DNA from: Neobittarella massiliensis (ex Bilen et al. 2018) | Lineage (GTDB): Bacteria > Bacillota > Clostridia > Oscillospirales > Ruminococcaceae | Direction of reading: 5' to 3' | Assembly: GCF_900289145.1 (NCBI RefSeq) | Contig: NZ_OKQO01000003.1 | Span: 124,001-188,000 of the forward strand | Length of the DNA: 64,000 nt | Part shown: piece after piece, positions 40,561-48,840 of the stretch | Position numbering within the stretch: position 1 is the first letter of the stretch | How the letters are laid out: each line of letters opens with the position of its first letter | Notes under the pieces: generated by a model | The model's input: the letters and a program-made list of their open reading frames with translations, nothing else | The model's database searches: none | What the model was told of the DNA's origin: nothing | Made by a program: the position numbers and the translations under genes

Positions 40561-40602
40561 ACAGCTGGCCGCTTAGCAGAGCGGAGGGATGGTGCGGTGC
40601 GA

Positions 40603-41205
40603 CTAGCGGCGTTTGTCGAAGGCGGGGTTCATGCTGTAGAAGTTGCGGCAATCCAACTGGTCCTGCACGTAGCGAAGGGCCTCGCCAAAGCGCTGGAAGT
40701 GGACGATCTCGCGCTCCCGCAGGAACTTGATGGGGGCGATGATATCGGGGTCGTCGAGCATGCGCAGAATGTTGTCATAGGTGGTACGGGCCTTTTGCTC
40801 AGCGGCCATATCTTCGTGCAGGTCGGTGATGATATCGCCTTTGGACTGAAACTCGGTGGCGGTAAAGGGGACGCCGCCTGCGGCCTGCGGCCATACGCCG
40901 GTGGTGTGGTCGATATAGTAGTCGGCAAAGCCGGAGGCCTTGATCTGTTCGGGGGTGAGGTTGTGTGTGAGCTGGTGCACGATAGAGCCGACCATCTCGA
41001 GATGGGCCAGCTCCTCGGTGCCGATGTCGGTGAGCACGGCCGATACCTGGCGGTAGGGGCTGGCAAAGCGCTGAGACAGATAGCGCAGTGAGGCGCCGAT
41101 CTCGCCGTCGGGGCCGCCGTACTGGGACATGATCATCTGGGCCACCTTGGCGTCGGGCTTTTTGATATTTACAGGAAATTGCAGTCTCTTTTCATATTGA
41201 AACAT
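40603..41205 (-). CDS. cotJC: Spore coat protein CotJC (manganese catalase-like)
   Basis: A 200-residue spore-coat protein with the ferritin-like four-helix fold of manganese catalase. Metal ligands are suggested by GEIGASLRYLSQRF, the IGTEELAHLEMVGSIVHQL helix, EDMAAEQKARTTYD and REREIVHFQRFGEAL. It may detoxify peroxide in the coat. The N-terminus MFQYEKRLQFPVNIKKPDAK is typical of CotJC. It is the third gene of cotJABC, 3 nt after cotJB. Its presence is good evidence that the organism sporulates. Confidence 0.95.
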   Translation of the reverse strand: MFQYEKRLQFPVNIKKPDAKVAQMIMSQYGGPDGEIGASLRYLSQRFASPYRQVSAVLTDIGTEELAHLEMVGSIVHQLTHNLTPEQIKASGFADYYIDHTTGVWPQAAGGVPFTATEFQSKGDIITDLHEDMAAEQKARTTYDNILRMLDDPDIIAPIKFLREREIVHFQRFGEALRYVQDQLDCRNFYSMNPAFDKRR

Positions 41206-41208
41206 TTC

Positions 41209-41469
41209 TCAATACGCTCCTTCCCAGGGCCAAGGGGTATCGACCCAGTCCCACCGGTCGCCTTTGGCGGTATCCATAGACAGCGCGCCGTAGCGCTGGG
41301 TATAGGCCTGCAGGGCTTTTTTGCGCAGGGCACTGTAGCGGCGGAAGTATGCCAGCGCTTCCTCATCGTGTGGATGTGTATCTAAAAACAGCTTGACGTC
41401 GTCCACGGCAAAGCTGTACTGGTCTATCTGTTGCAGGAGCAGTTTTCGCTCGTCTCGCTGTTCGCCCAT
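41209..41469 (-). CDS. cotJB: Spore coat protein CotJB
   Basis: An 86-residue spore-coat protein. The family pattern is clear: LLQQIDQYSFAVDDVKLFLDTHP, then ALAYFRRYSALRKKALQ and the C-terminal WDWVDTPWPWEGAY. The ATG at 41469 follows AGGAGG by about 8 nt. It overlaps the end of cotJA by 46 nt and is followed after 3 nt by cotJC. Confidence 0.93.
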   Translation of the reverse strand: MGEQRDERKLLLQQIDQYSFAVDDVKLFLDTHPHDEEALAYFRRYSALRKKALQAYTQRYGALSMDTAKGDRWDWVDTPWPWEGAY

Positions 41470-41654
41470 GAACGATCCTCCTCTCTCTTTCTGCCAAAGG
41501 GCAGATCTAACTGGCTGAAGATGGTGCCTCGTCTCAAAGCAACATCAGACTTGTATATCTCGCGCCAAACTTGCCACGGCACATAGGACATGCCGATGGG
41601 GAACTTGCCAAAGGCGTCCCGGTCGCGGTGGGTGCAACGGGTGCAATCAGTCAA
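41424..41654 (-). CDS. cotJA: Spore coat associated protein CotJA
   Basis: A 76-residue CotJA protein. The conserved core GMSYVPWQVWREIYKSDVAL, then RGTIFSQLDLPF, identifies it. The start is TTG at 41654, with AGGAG 8 nt upstream; no ATG or GTG is available there. The N-terminal CTRC and the C-terminal serine/asparagine-rich tail are not conserved. It is the first gene of cotJABC, behind a sporulation-type promoter candidate. Confidence 0.88.
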   Translation of the reverse strand: MTDCTRCTHRDRDAFGKFPIGMSYVPWQVWREIYKSDVALRRGTIFSQLDLPFGRKREEDRSWANSETSENCSCNR

Positions 41655-41715
41655 CGTGATGGCTCCTCTCTATATCGTCTTTTTGGTGCCTCGCCGGTAG
41701 CGGCGGGCTCGATTT

Positions 41716-41742
41716 ATTTTATGTGACTGTCGGCAGCGGGGT
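41716..41742 (-). promoter_or_regulatory. Sporulation-sigma promoter candidate for cotJ
   Basis: On the minus strand, CATAAAATA (41715-41723) fits the -10 of the mother-cell sigma factors E/K (CATANNNTA). A possible -35 AC lies 17 nt upstream. It is about 60 nt before the cotJA start. B. subtilis cotJ is known to be sigma-E dependent. No sigma-A promoter is visible. Confidence 0.45.
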
Positions 41743-42148
41743 TCGGCATCGCTGCCGGCAGCGACGGGCGGGACGGGCGATGGCGGCGACAGCGCGACAA
41801 AATAGCGAGAACAGCAGCAGATTTGTGACTGGACAGCGCGGAACATGCGGGCGGTGTTTATCGCACCTGGGGGCCGACTAGCCGCCGGGCCAGCGGCCCA
41901 CACTGAAGATGGGCCAGTAGGCGCAGACAGCAGTGCGCTAAAATTTGGCCCCTGTGGGGAGAGGTTTTGTGCACGGCGCATGGGCGATGACAAAAAGTGA
42001 CCGCTCGAAACAGCATCTTCACAAAATCTTCAGAATTTAGCAACAGTTGTTAAGAGATAAAAAGGGTACGATAGCAATTGTAAAAAGGACCCAGTGACCG
42101 GCCATGAAAAAGAGGGGCGGGCCCACGGGACAAGAGGAGGACCTGACC
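41743..42148. other. Intergenic region before YfhO gene
   Basis: About 400 nt with no convincing gene. The last 100 nt are AT-rich and include TACGAT (42067-42072), a possible -10 for the YfhO gene, and a small dyad AACAGTTGTT (42041-42050). Nothing else is recognised. Confidence 0.4.
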
Positions 42149-44722
42149 GTGAAAAAAGAGAGATGTGCGCTGGTGCGCCGCCGCCCGCTGTGGGCCGATT
42201 GGCTGGTGATCGCGCTGGTGGTGCTGGCGGTGGTAGCCATCACCTGTGCGGGCGGTATGTTTTTTGGCTCGAAGACCGACTGGCTGGGCCAGCACACCGC
42301 TTTTCCCGATTATTTTCGCAAGCTGTTTTACCAGACCGGTGAGCTGCTGCCCAATTTTGCCCTGGGTATAGGGGCGGGGCAAAATATCTACAATTTTTCG
42401 TATTATGGGCTGCTGAGCCCGCTGGTTTTGTTTTCTTATCTGCTGCCGTTCGTGCCCATGACCATTTATATGGCGGTGGCCAATGTGGTGGGGACCATTG
42501 TCACCGGGATCTTGTTTTACCAGCTGCTGCGGCGGGAAAAATTCAGCCAGAACGTGTGTCTGGTGACGTCGCTGCTGCTCATCACCTCGTCTTCCCTGAT
42601 CTTTCAGGCCCACCGGCACTTTATGTTTGTCAACTACATGCCGTTTTTGCTGCTGGCCCTGCTTGGCGCCCACCGCTATTTTGAAAAGGGGAGCCGCTGG
42701 CTGCTGTGCCTATCGGTGTTTTTGATGGTGATGACCAGCTATTACTACTCGGTGGCGGGTATCGTGGTGGTGGTGCTGTACGGGGTATACCTGTGGCTAA
42801 AGGTGCTGGAGCGCCAGGACCGCCGCTTTACGGTAAAGAGCTTTTTAGCAGATGGACTGCGCTTTTTGCTGCCGGTCATCTGCGGGGTGGCGATGGCGGC
42901 CGTGTTGCTGCTGCCCACCTTTTGGGCCATACTGGGCGGCCGGGAGAGCGGCGTGAGCAAGACGGCTGAGCTGCTGGACCTGCTGGTGCCCAAAGCCAAC
43001 CTGGACGGGCTGCTCTACAGCCCCTATTCGCTGGGGTTTGGCGCAGTGGCGGTATTGGCGGTATTGTGGGGCTTTTTTGCCCCCGGCCGACCCCGCAAAT
43101 TTTTGCACATTACCTTTGCTATGATCTTGGCGCTGCCGCTGTCGCTCTACCTGTTTAACGGGGCGCTGTATCTGCGCAACAAGGCACTGATCCCGTTTGC
43201 GCCCATCGTGGGGTTGATGCTGGCCGGTTTTTTAGCCGATCTGGCGGCCCGGCGGGTGCGCTGCCGGCAACTGGCACTGCTGTTTGTACTGGCCAACGCA
43301 GTGTTTTGGCTGCTGGGGTACAAAAACCTCATCTATTACGCCGAGGCGGCGGTGATCTTGACGCTGTGCTTTTTTTGCGCCCGGCCGGCGGTGCGCCGCT
43401 CCTTTTACGCGGTCATACTCTGCCTGTCGTTTGCGACCTGCCTGATCGCCAACAGCACCGACGAGCTGGTCAGCGAGGAGATGTACGAGCGGGTGTTCCC
43501 CGAAGAGAAGCAGCAGCTGGTGGACGCCGCCCTGGACGCTGAGGACGGACTGTGGCGTTTTGGCAACCTGGACGATACCCTGTACAACGTGAATTACGTG
43601 TACCGCCCGGATTACCTCAACACCTCGGTGTACTCCTCTACCCAGAACGCCGATTACAAGTCATTTCGCGACGATACCTTCCGCATGGCACAGCCCTACC
43701 GCAACAAGCTGGTCAGCGCCCAGACGCCCAATGCGCTGTTTCAGCTGCTGATGAGCACCCGCTATGTGGTGACCGATGGCGACCCCGGCGCCGGTTACCA
43801 GCCGGTGCAGACAAAAGGAGACTATACCTTGTACCGGTCGGATTATGCGCTGCCACTGGGCTACGTGACCTACCGCACCGTGAGCCAGTCGGCCTATAAC
43901 CGGGTGGGGTACCCCTACAGCCTGGACGTGATGCTGCACCAGACTGTGGTGCCCGACGAGAGCGACCTGGCCGGCGACAGCCCCATCAGCTGGGTGCTGC
44001 CCACCGACCTGCCCGACGGATGGCAGATAGGCCCCTACACCACTATTACCCCCACCGACGACGGCTGGGACCTGCAGGTGACTAAGAGCGACAAGCTGCA
44101 CTTGGACCTGGGTCAGGGGTACCAGGACAACCTGCTGCTCATCGGCTTTAACGTGAAAAATATCGGCACCCACAAGGACATTAAGATCGGGATCAACGGG
44201 GTGGAGAACAAGTTGGCCTACAACAACGAGTACTATCAGGCCCACCACAACCAGTTTGAGTATGTGCTCTCTTCGAGCGAGCGCCTGACGGCACTGGATG
44301 TGACTCTGTCGCCCGGCAACTACCATATCTCGAACCTGCAGGTGCACATGCTGCCGGTGGAGACGCTGCGCAGCGCGGCGGCCCAGGTGACCCCGTTTAC
44401 ATTTGATAAGCAGAAGTCGCTGGCGGGCAATGTGTCTGGCCAGGTAACGGCCCAGCAGGACGGCTACTTTGTCACCAGCATCCCCTATGATGAGGGCTTT
44501 ACCGCCTATGTGGACGGCAAAGAGCAGAAGATCGAGAAGGTCAACCAGGCCTTTGTGGGCTTTCCGCTAAAGCAGGGGTCGCACACCGTGGAGCTGCGCT
44601 ACACGGCCCCGCTGTTTCGCGCCGGGGCGGCCATCAGCGCCGCCGGGCTGGCCGGGCTGGCTATCATGGTGCTGCTCGACCTGCGCGCGGGGCGCAAACG
44701 GCGTGCAGCAGCCGGGCAGTGA
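42149..44722 (+). CDS. YfhO family membrane protein
   Basis: An 857-residue YfhO-family protein. About twelve helices occupy residues 15-440, beginning with WLVIALVVLAVVAITCAGG, then the family motif DWLGQHTAFPDYFRKLF and LLPNFALGIGAGQNIYNFSYYG (two stretches). A large extracytoplasmic beta-rich domain (about 445-825) follows, then a final helix and a basic tail (LRAGRKRRAAAGQ). B. subtilis YfhO is a GT-C-type enzyme that glycosylates lipoteichoic acid with lipid-linked sugar. A similar role in decorating envelope polymers is likely. The GTG at 42149 follows AGAGGAGG by 8 nt; the ATG at 42104 lacks a good site. Transcribed alone. Confidence 0.9.
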   Translation: MKKERCALVRRRPLWADWLVIALVVLAVVAITCAGGMFFGSKTDWLGQHTAFPDYFRKLFYQTGELLPNFALGIGAGQNIYNFSYYGLLSPLVLFSYLLPFVPMTIYMAVANVVGTIVTGILFYQLLRREKFSQNVCLVTSLLLITSSSLIFQAHRHFMFVNYMPFLLLALLGAHRYFEKGSRWLLCLSVFLMVMTSYYYSVAGIVVVVLYGVYLWLKVLERQDRRFTVKSFLADGLRFLLPVICGVAMAAVLLLPTFWAILGGRESGVSKTAELLDLLVPKANLDGLLYSPYSLGFGAVAVLAVLWGFFAPGRPRKFLHITFAMILALPLSLYLFNGALYLRNKALIPFAPIVGLMLAGFLADLAARRVRCRQLALLFVLANAVFWLLGYKNLIYYAEAAVILTLCFFCARPAVRRSFYAVILCLSFATCLIANSTDELVSEEMYERVFPEEKQQLVDAALDAEDGLWRFGNLDDTLYNVNYVYRPDYLNTSVYSSTQNADYKSFRDDTFRMAQPYRNKLVSAQTPNALFQLLMSTRYVVTDGDPGAGYQPVQTKGDYTLYRSDYALPLGYVTYRTVSQSAYNRVGYPYSLDVMLHQTVVPDESDLAGDSPISWVLPTDLPDGWQIGPYTTITPTDDGWDLQVTKSDKLHLDLGQGYQDNLLLIGFNVKNIGTHKDIKIGINGVENKLAYNNEYYQAHHNQFEYVLSSSERLTALDVTLSPGNYHISNLQVHMLPVETLRSAAAQVTPFTFDKQKSLAGNVSGQVTAQQDGYFVTSIPYDEGFTAYVDGKEQKIEKVNQAFVGFPLKQGSHTVELRYTAPLFRAGAAISAAGLAGLAIMVLLDLRAGRKRRAAAGQ

Positions 44723-44757
44723 CCGGCCACAGCGTAGACAGTACAGCAAATTTGCAG

Positions 44758-44796
44758 GAAAAAAAGCGGCAGCCGGTTTATTACCGGCTGCCGCTT
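44758..44796 (-). terminator. Hairpin terminator
   Basis: GCGGCAGCCGG / CCGGCTGCCGC (11 bp) is followed on the minus strand by TTTTT. It is the outer of two adjacent hairpins between the convergent YfhO and DegV genes. Confidence 0.8.
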
Positions 44797-44818
44797 GGCG
44801 CCCAGGGGGCAGAATACT

Positions 44819-44848
44819 AAAGAGGCCGGCATCGTGCCGGCCTCTTTT
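44819..44848. terminator. Bidirectional terminator
   Basis: AAAGAGGCCGGC / GCCGGCCTCTTT with a 5-nt loop and TTTT on the + strand. It lies 30 nt from the DegV stop codon. Confidence 0.88.
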
Positions 44849-44878
44849 ATGTTTTATGTGAGGACAGGTACGGTGCGG

Positions 44879-45724
44879 CTACTGCCGGCGGGCAAAGACG
44901 ATGCCCACGGTGTTGGGGCCGCAGTGGCTGGAGATGGTACAGCCGGCCTGGGTGGTGATGACCTCTTTAAAGTCGCCCAGCTTGCGGGCCTCTTTTTCGA
45001 TGGCGGCCAACAGGTCGGGGCTGGCGGTGGTGTGGACGATGAACAGCCGCTCGTAGGATATGTCGCTGCGGCCGGTAAGGCGCTGCTGCACGTATTGCAG
45101 CACACACCGCTCGAACTGACCGCGGAACTTTTTGCCCACGTGCATCTTGCCCTCTTTGACCTCGATACAGGGCTTTAGGCTGAGCAGATTGGCCCCCAGC
45201 GCCGCAACCGATGAGCAGCGCCCGCCACGGCGCAGATAATCGAGCTTGTCGAGGATGAAGCTGGTCTCCATCTTGGGCACCAGATGGTTGAGCCGGTCGC
45301 AGATATCCGCAGGAGCCATACCGCTCTCGGCCATCAGCGCGGCCTCCAGCACCAGATAGCCGATACCGGCAGTGAGGTTTTGGCTGTCGATGGGGAAGAC
45401 GTTGGAGAACTCGTCGGCGGCCACCAGCGCATTTTGGTAGCAGCTGGAAAATTCAGAGCCGATATTTATGTGGATGACGGCATCGTACTGCTGCGAAAGC
45501 GGCTCGAAATAGCGGATATAGTCGGCGATGTTGATGGCTGCCGTCTGGCAGACACGACCGTCTTTTTCGGTGCTGTCGAAAATATCCTGTGGCTTTATCT
45601 CGATACCGTCGCGATAGCTGACCCCGTCGCGTACGATATACAGTGGTGTGATGTCGATCTGGTGCTTTGCGATCAGCTCTGGCGAGAGATCGCAGGTGCT
45701 GTCGGCGGTGATCTTGATGCGCAT
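44879..45724 (-). CDS. DegV family fatty-acid-binding protein
   Basis: A 281-residue DegV-family protein. Members (FakB) bind a fatty acid and present it to the kinase FakA. The start IKITADSTCDLSPELI, the YRDGIEI...QDIF region, NIGSEFSSCYQNA and the DTVHHLRRGGR-like LDYLRRGGRCS match the family. The C-terminal end has HCGPNTVGIVF, also usual. The ATG at 45724 follows AAAGGAGG. The gene starts 44 nt after the GGDEF-EAL stop codon on the same strand. FakA is not encoded here. Confidence 0.94.
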   Translation of the reverse strand: MRIKITADSTCDLSPELIAKHQIDITPLYIVRDGVSYRDGIEIKPQDIFDSTEKDGRVCQTAAINIADYIRYFEPLSQQYDAVIHINIGSEFSSCYQNALVAADEFSNVFPIDSQNLTAGIGYLVLEAALMAESGMAPADICDRLNHLVPKMETSFILDKLDYLRRGGRCSSVAALGANLLSLKPCIEVKEGKMHVGKKFRGQFERCVLQYVQQRLTGRSDISYERLFIVHTTASPDLLAAIEKEARKLGDFKEVITTQAGCTISSHCGPNTVGIVFARRQ

Positions 45725-45768
45725 AGGGCCTCCTTTACCAAAAACACGGGGGGCGCCGCACGGTGCTC

Positions 45769-48700
45769 TTACAGCTGGTGGCAGCTCTTTATGGCTGTCA
45801 CGGCTTCGGCGCTGACTGGCTGTGGCAGACTGGTAGGCCGGCCGAGGTAGAAGCCCTGCAGGTAATCTACCCCCTGACTGACCAGGGTACAGACCTCCTG
45901 CCGGGTCTCGACACCTTCGGCGATGACCCGGATATTCTGCTTGTGGCAGAAGTCTACCAGGCTCTGCAACAGGTGCTGCCGCGAGTAGTCGCGGTCGATG
46001 TTGTGAATGATGGACATATCGATTTTAACATAATCCGGCGTCAAATCCAAGAGCAGGCTCTCGCTGTTGTAGCCGTTGCCGAAATCGTCGATGGCCAGCT
46101 GCGCATTCTGCTGCTGGATGAACTGCTGTTTTTGCCGGGTGAGCTCCTGATCGAGTTTGTCCTCCTCGGTGAGCTCGAGCACGATGTTTGGCAGCAGGTC
46201 GCTGTAAAGCGCCTGCAGACGCTGCATCTCGGCGGTGGTGAGAGCCTGGTTGGGGATGGAATTCAAGAAGATGCGGCAGCCAGAAAAGTCCTCCTGCCGG
46301 CGGCGCACCGAGGCCAGCACCCCGAACCAGGTCATCTGTTCGACCAGGTGCAGCTTGGACTGACTGCGGGCGATGGTGAGGATCTCCTGCGGGGTGTGCA
46401 GCGTTTTGGAGTGGCTGCGCATCAGCGCCTCGTAGCCCAGTACAGAGCCGTCGGCAGTGCTGACGATGGGCTGGAAGTGGTAGCTGACCAGCTGATTTTC
46501 CAGCAGCAAGTTGAGCTCCTCTTTGGCGTGCAACAGGTAGGAGTCGCGGTTGTAGCTGACGATATCGAACTCGCGGAACTCACCTTTGATGGTGTTTTTC
46601 ACCTGATACATGGCAAAGTCGGCGTATTTGATGAGCATCTCGAGGTCCCGGGAGTCGTCGGGGTACCAGGCGACACCGGCCGAGGCGCGGACTTTGAACT
46701 CCGGGTTGTCGGGCAGGGGGAATACCGCCTGACGGATGTCGTTTTGGATGCAGCTGATCGAGACCCGCAGTGCATCTTTGCTGGCAAAGCCGTAGAGGAA
46801 GACGTAGAACTCGTCGCCGGACATGCGGGCGGTGACGATACCGTCGCCGCTGTGGCCGCGCAGGATCTCGGCCATGCAGCGGATGTAGCCGTCGCCCTGA
46901 TCGTGGCCGTAGGTGTCGTTTATGTATTTGAGATTGTCCAGATCGAGCATGATGAGCGCCGCCACCTGCAGCTTTTCGGGATCCTGGCTGAGCTGTTGCA
47001 GGGTGGTGTGGAAGGCGCGGCGGTTCAACAGGTTGGTGAGCAGGTCGTAGTCGCGCTCGTACTCGATCTTATTTTTCTCGACGATCTCCTGGGTGACGTC
47101 GATGAGCACGCCCAGGATACGGCCGCCGTCATCCACCGCCTTGAGGCGCAGCCACTGCTCGTGGCCGCTGCCGTCTTTGCGGTGGTAGATGCACGAGCCG
47201 TCCTCCTCGGTCTTTTCCAGATCGGTCTGCAGCTGGGTCATGAGCGCGTCGAAATCGTCGGCGTCGATATAGCGGTAGGGCTCGCTTATGTCGATGCCCA
47301 AAAAGCGCAGCATCTGATCGGAGCAGAACACCTGCCCCCCCTGCTGCACATCGGCGCGCTCGAAAGCGCCCACCGACACGCCGGAGAGGTTGATGATGGC
47401 CGCCAGTTTGGCCGAAGACTCGGCCACATTTTGGCTGAGCTGCTGGATGGAGCGGATGAGATCGTCGATCTCGGCGATGCCGATGCTCTCCAGCGACAAC
47501 GCGGCCGGGGAGGTGCTCTGCCGCACCTTGCCCGACAGGCGCACCATGGGCTGAGAGAACTTGCGGGCTACCGCCCACACCCCCACCACGCCGATGCCCA
47601 GCGAGAGCACCAGAGAGATGAGCAGTGTGGCGTGCAGCTTGGAGGAAAAGCCCAATAGAGCTGTTTTGGGCACCACCCCGATGAGCGCCCACTGATCCTG
47701 CTCAAAGGGGGAGTTGCGGTCGTACAGGTGCAGGTACTGCACACAGCCGAACACCTTATCACCGGTCTGCAGGCTGCCGGCGTCGATCTGATAGCTGTTG
47801 CCGGAGATAGGGGCGGCGGCCAGATCGATCTGGCTGCGGGAGCCGAACTGCTGCAGACAGGTGGGGCCGGACATGAGCACCTTGTCGAAGCGGTTGCTCT
47901 CGGACTGGCCGACAGCCAGCAGGTAGCCGCCCTGATTCTCGGCCGCCAGCTCGCTGTAGTTTAGCTGGCGGGTGAGGTAGTCGCAGCTGAGCTCGATGCC
48001 CATGACCCCCAGCAGCGTGCCGCTCTCGTCGCGCAGCGGGATGGAGTAGGTGATGACGGGGATATCGTCCTGGCTGAGGTAAAACGGGCGGCTCCAGTAG
48101 CAGAGCTCGTCATCGTCGGCGTCGGCGTAGTTGATGGCGGCCGTGTAGGGGTTTTTAAAAAAGGCAAAGCTGTCGGGGTCCTGCTGGGGAGAGAAGGTGA
48201 ACTGGGGGCTCCAGCGGGTATCGGTGGAGATGCCCAGCTCTTTGGAGAGCGCGATGGGACAGCGCTCCAGCAGCAGATCGGAATTGTTGGCGTTGTTGGT
48301 GCTGGGGTCCAGATCGCGCACGTACAGCCCGGGCAGCGACAGCGTCTCTGCTTCGAGCTGGGCGGTGGTGGGCTGGCCCAGCACCACAAAGGCGCCGGTG
48401 ACCGCATTGAGCCGCAGCAGGTAGAGGAGCTCGGGCGACAGCGCGCGCAGCACATCGGTAGAGAGGTCGAGATCGCCCATGAGCTCGTCGGCACTGCGGC
48501 CGCCCAGCGCCTGTTTGACGCTGGCGGTGATGGTGTCGGGGGAGGAGCGCAGGTTGCTCCAGCGCTGGATCATATCGTTTTGCAGATAGTTTTTGCGGTT
48601 GATGACCCGCTCGTTTAAAATGTCAAAGGAGTTTTGGTCCAGCTGCGTCAGCGTGCCGCCCAGCAGGATGACACTGTAGAAGATGACCGCCTGCACCACC

Positions 48701-48783
48701 ATCACCAGGATGATGGGCAGCAGCATCTTCCTCATGACGGTGATCCGCCGGGGCGCTTTTTGCCGCGTGACGCTCTGTGTCAT
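45769..48783 (-). CDS. dCache-PAS-GGDEF-EAL c-di-GMP enzyme
   Basis: A 1004-residue membrane signalling protein. A helix at about 19-43 and another at about 378-400 enclose a large double-Cache sensor (PYTAAINYADADDDELCYWSRPF and VITYSIPLRDESGTLLGVMG mark it). A HAMP-like linker and a PAS domain (about 460-580) follow. The GGDEF domain carries ARMSGDEFYVF (about 656), an active SGDEF variant. The EAL domain has YEALMRS (about 784), FLNSIPNQAL, VLELTEED, LAIDDFGNGYNS, YVKIDM and IAEGVET, so it also looks active. The net direction cannot be predicted. The ATG at 48783 follows AAAGGAG. It lies 57 nt downstream of the interrupted solute-binding protein gene, a likely partner. Confidence 0.93.
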   Translation of the reverse strand: MTQSVTRQKAPRRITVMRKMLLPIILVMVVQAVIFYSVILLGGTLTQLDQNSFDILNERVINRKNYLQNDMIQRWSNLRSSPDTITASVKQALGGRSADELMGDLDLSTDVLRALSPELLYLLRLNAVTGAFVVLGQPTTAQLEAETLSLPGLYVRDLDPSTNNANNSDLLLERCPIALSKELGISTDTRWSPQFTFSPQQDPDSFAFFKNPYTAAINYADADDDELCYWSRPFYLSQDDIPVITYSIPLRDESGTLLGVMGIELSCDYLTRQLNYSELAAENQGGYLLAVGQSESNRFDKVLMSGPTCLQQFGSRSQIDLAAAPISGNSYQIDAGSLQTGDKVFGCVQYLHLYDRNSPFEQDQWALIGVVPKTALLGFSSKLHATLLISLVLSLGIGVVGVWAVARKFSQPMVRLSGKVRQSTSPAALSLESIGIAEIDDLIRSIQQLSQNVAESSAKLAAIINLSGVSVGAFERADVQQGGQVFCSDQMLRFLGIDISEPYRYIDADDFDALMTQLQTDLEKTEEDGSCIYHRKDGSGHEQWLRLKAVDDGGRILGVLIDVTQEIVEKNKIEYERDYDLLTNLLNRRAFHTTLQQLSQDPEKLQVAALIMLDLDNLKYINDTYGHDQGDGYIRCMAEILRGHSGDGIVTARMSGDEFYVFLYGFASKDALRVSISCIQNDIRQAVFPLPDNPEFKVRASAGVAWYPDDSRDLEMLIKYADFAMYQVKNTIKGEFREFDIVSYNRDSYLLHAKEELNLLLENQLVSYHFQPIVSTADGSVLGYEALMRSHSKTLHTPQEILTIARSQSKLHLVEQMTWFGVLASVRRRQEDFSGCRIFLNSIPNQALTTAEMQRLQALYSDLLPNIVLELTEEDKLDQELTRQKQQFIQQQNAQLAIDDFGNGYNSESLLLDLTPDYVKIDMSIIHNIDRDYSRQHLLQSLVDFCHKQNIRVIAEGVETRQEVCTLVSQGVDYLQGFYLGRPTSLPQPVSAEAVTAIKSCHQL

Positions 48784-48840
48784 AGCCGTACTCCTTTATT
48801 ATCTGCGGTGGGTCGCTTGGCCGGGTGATGGCCAGAGAGA

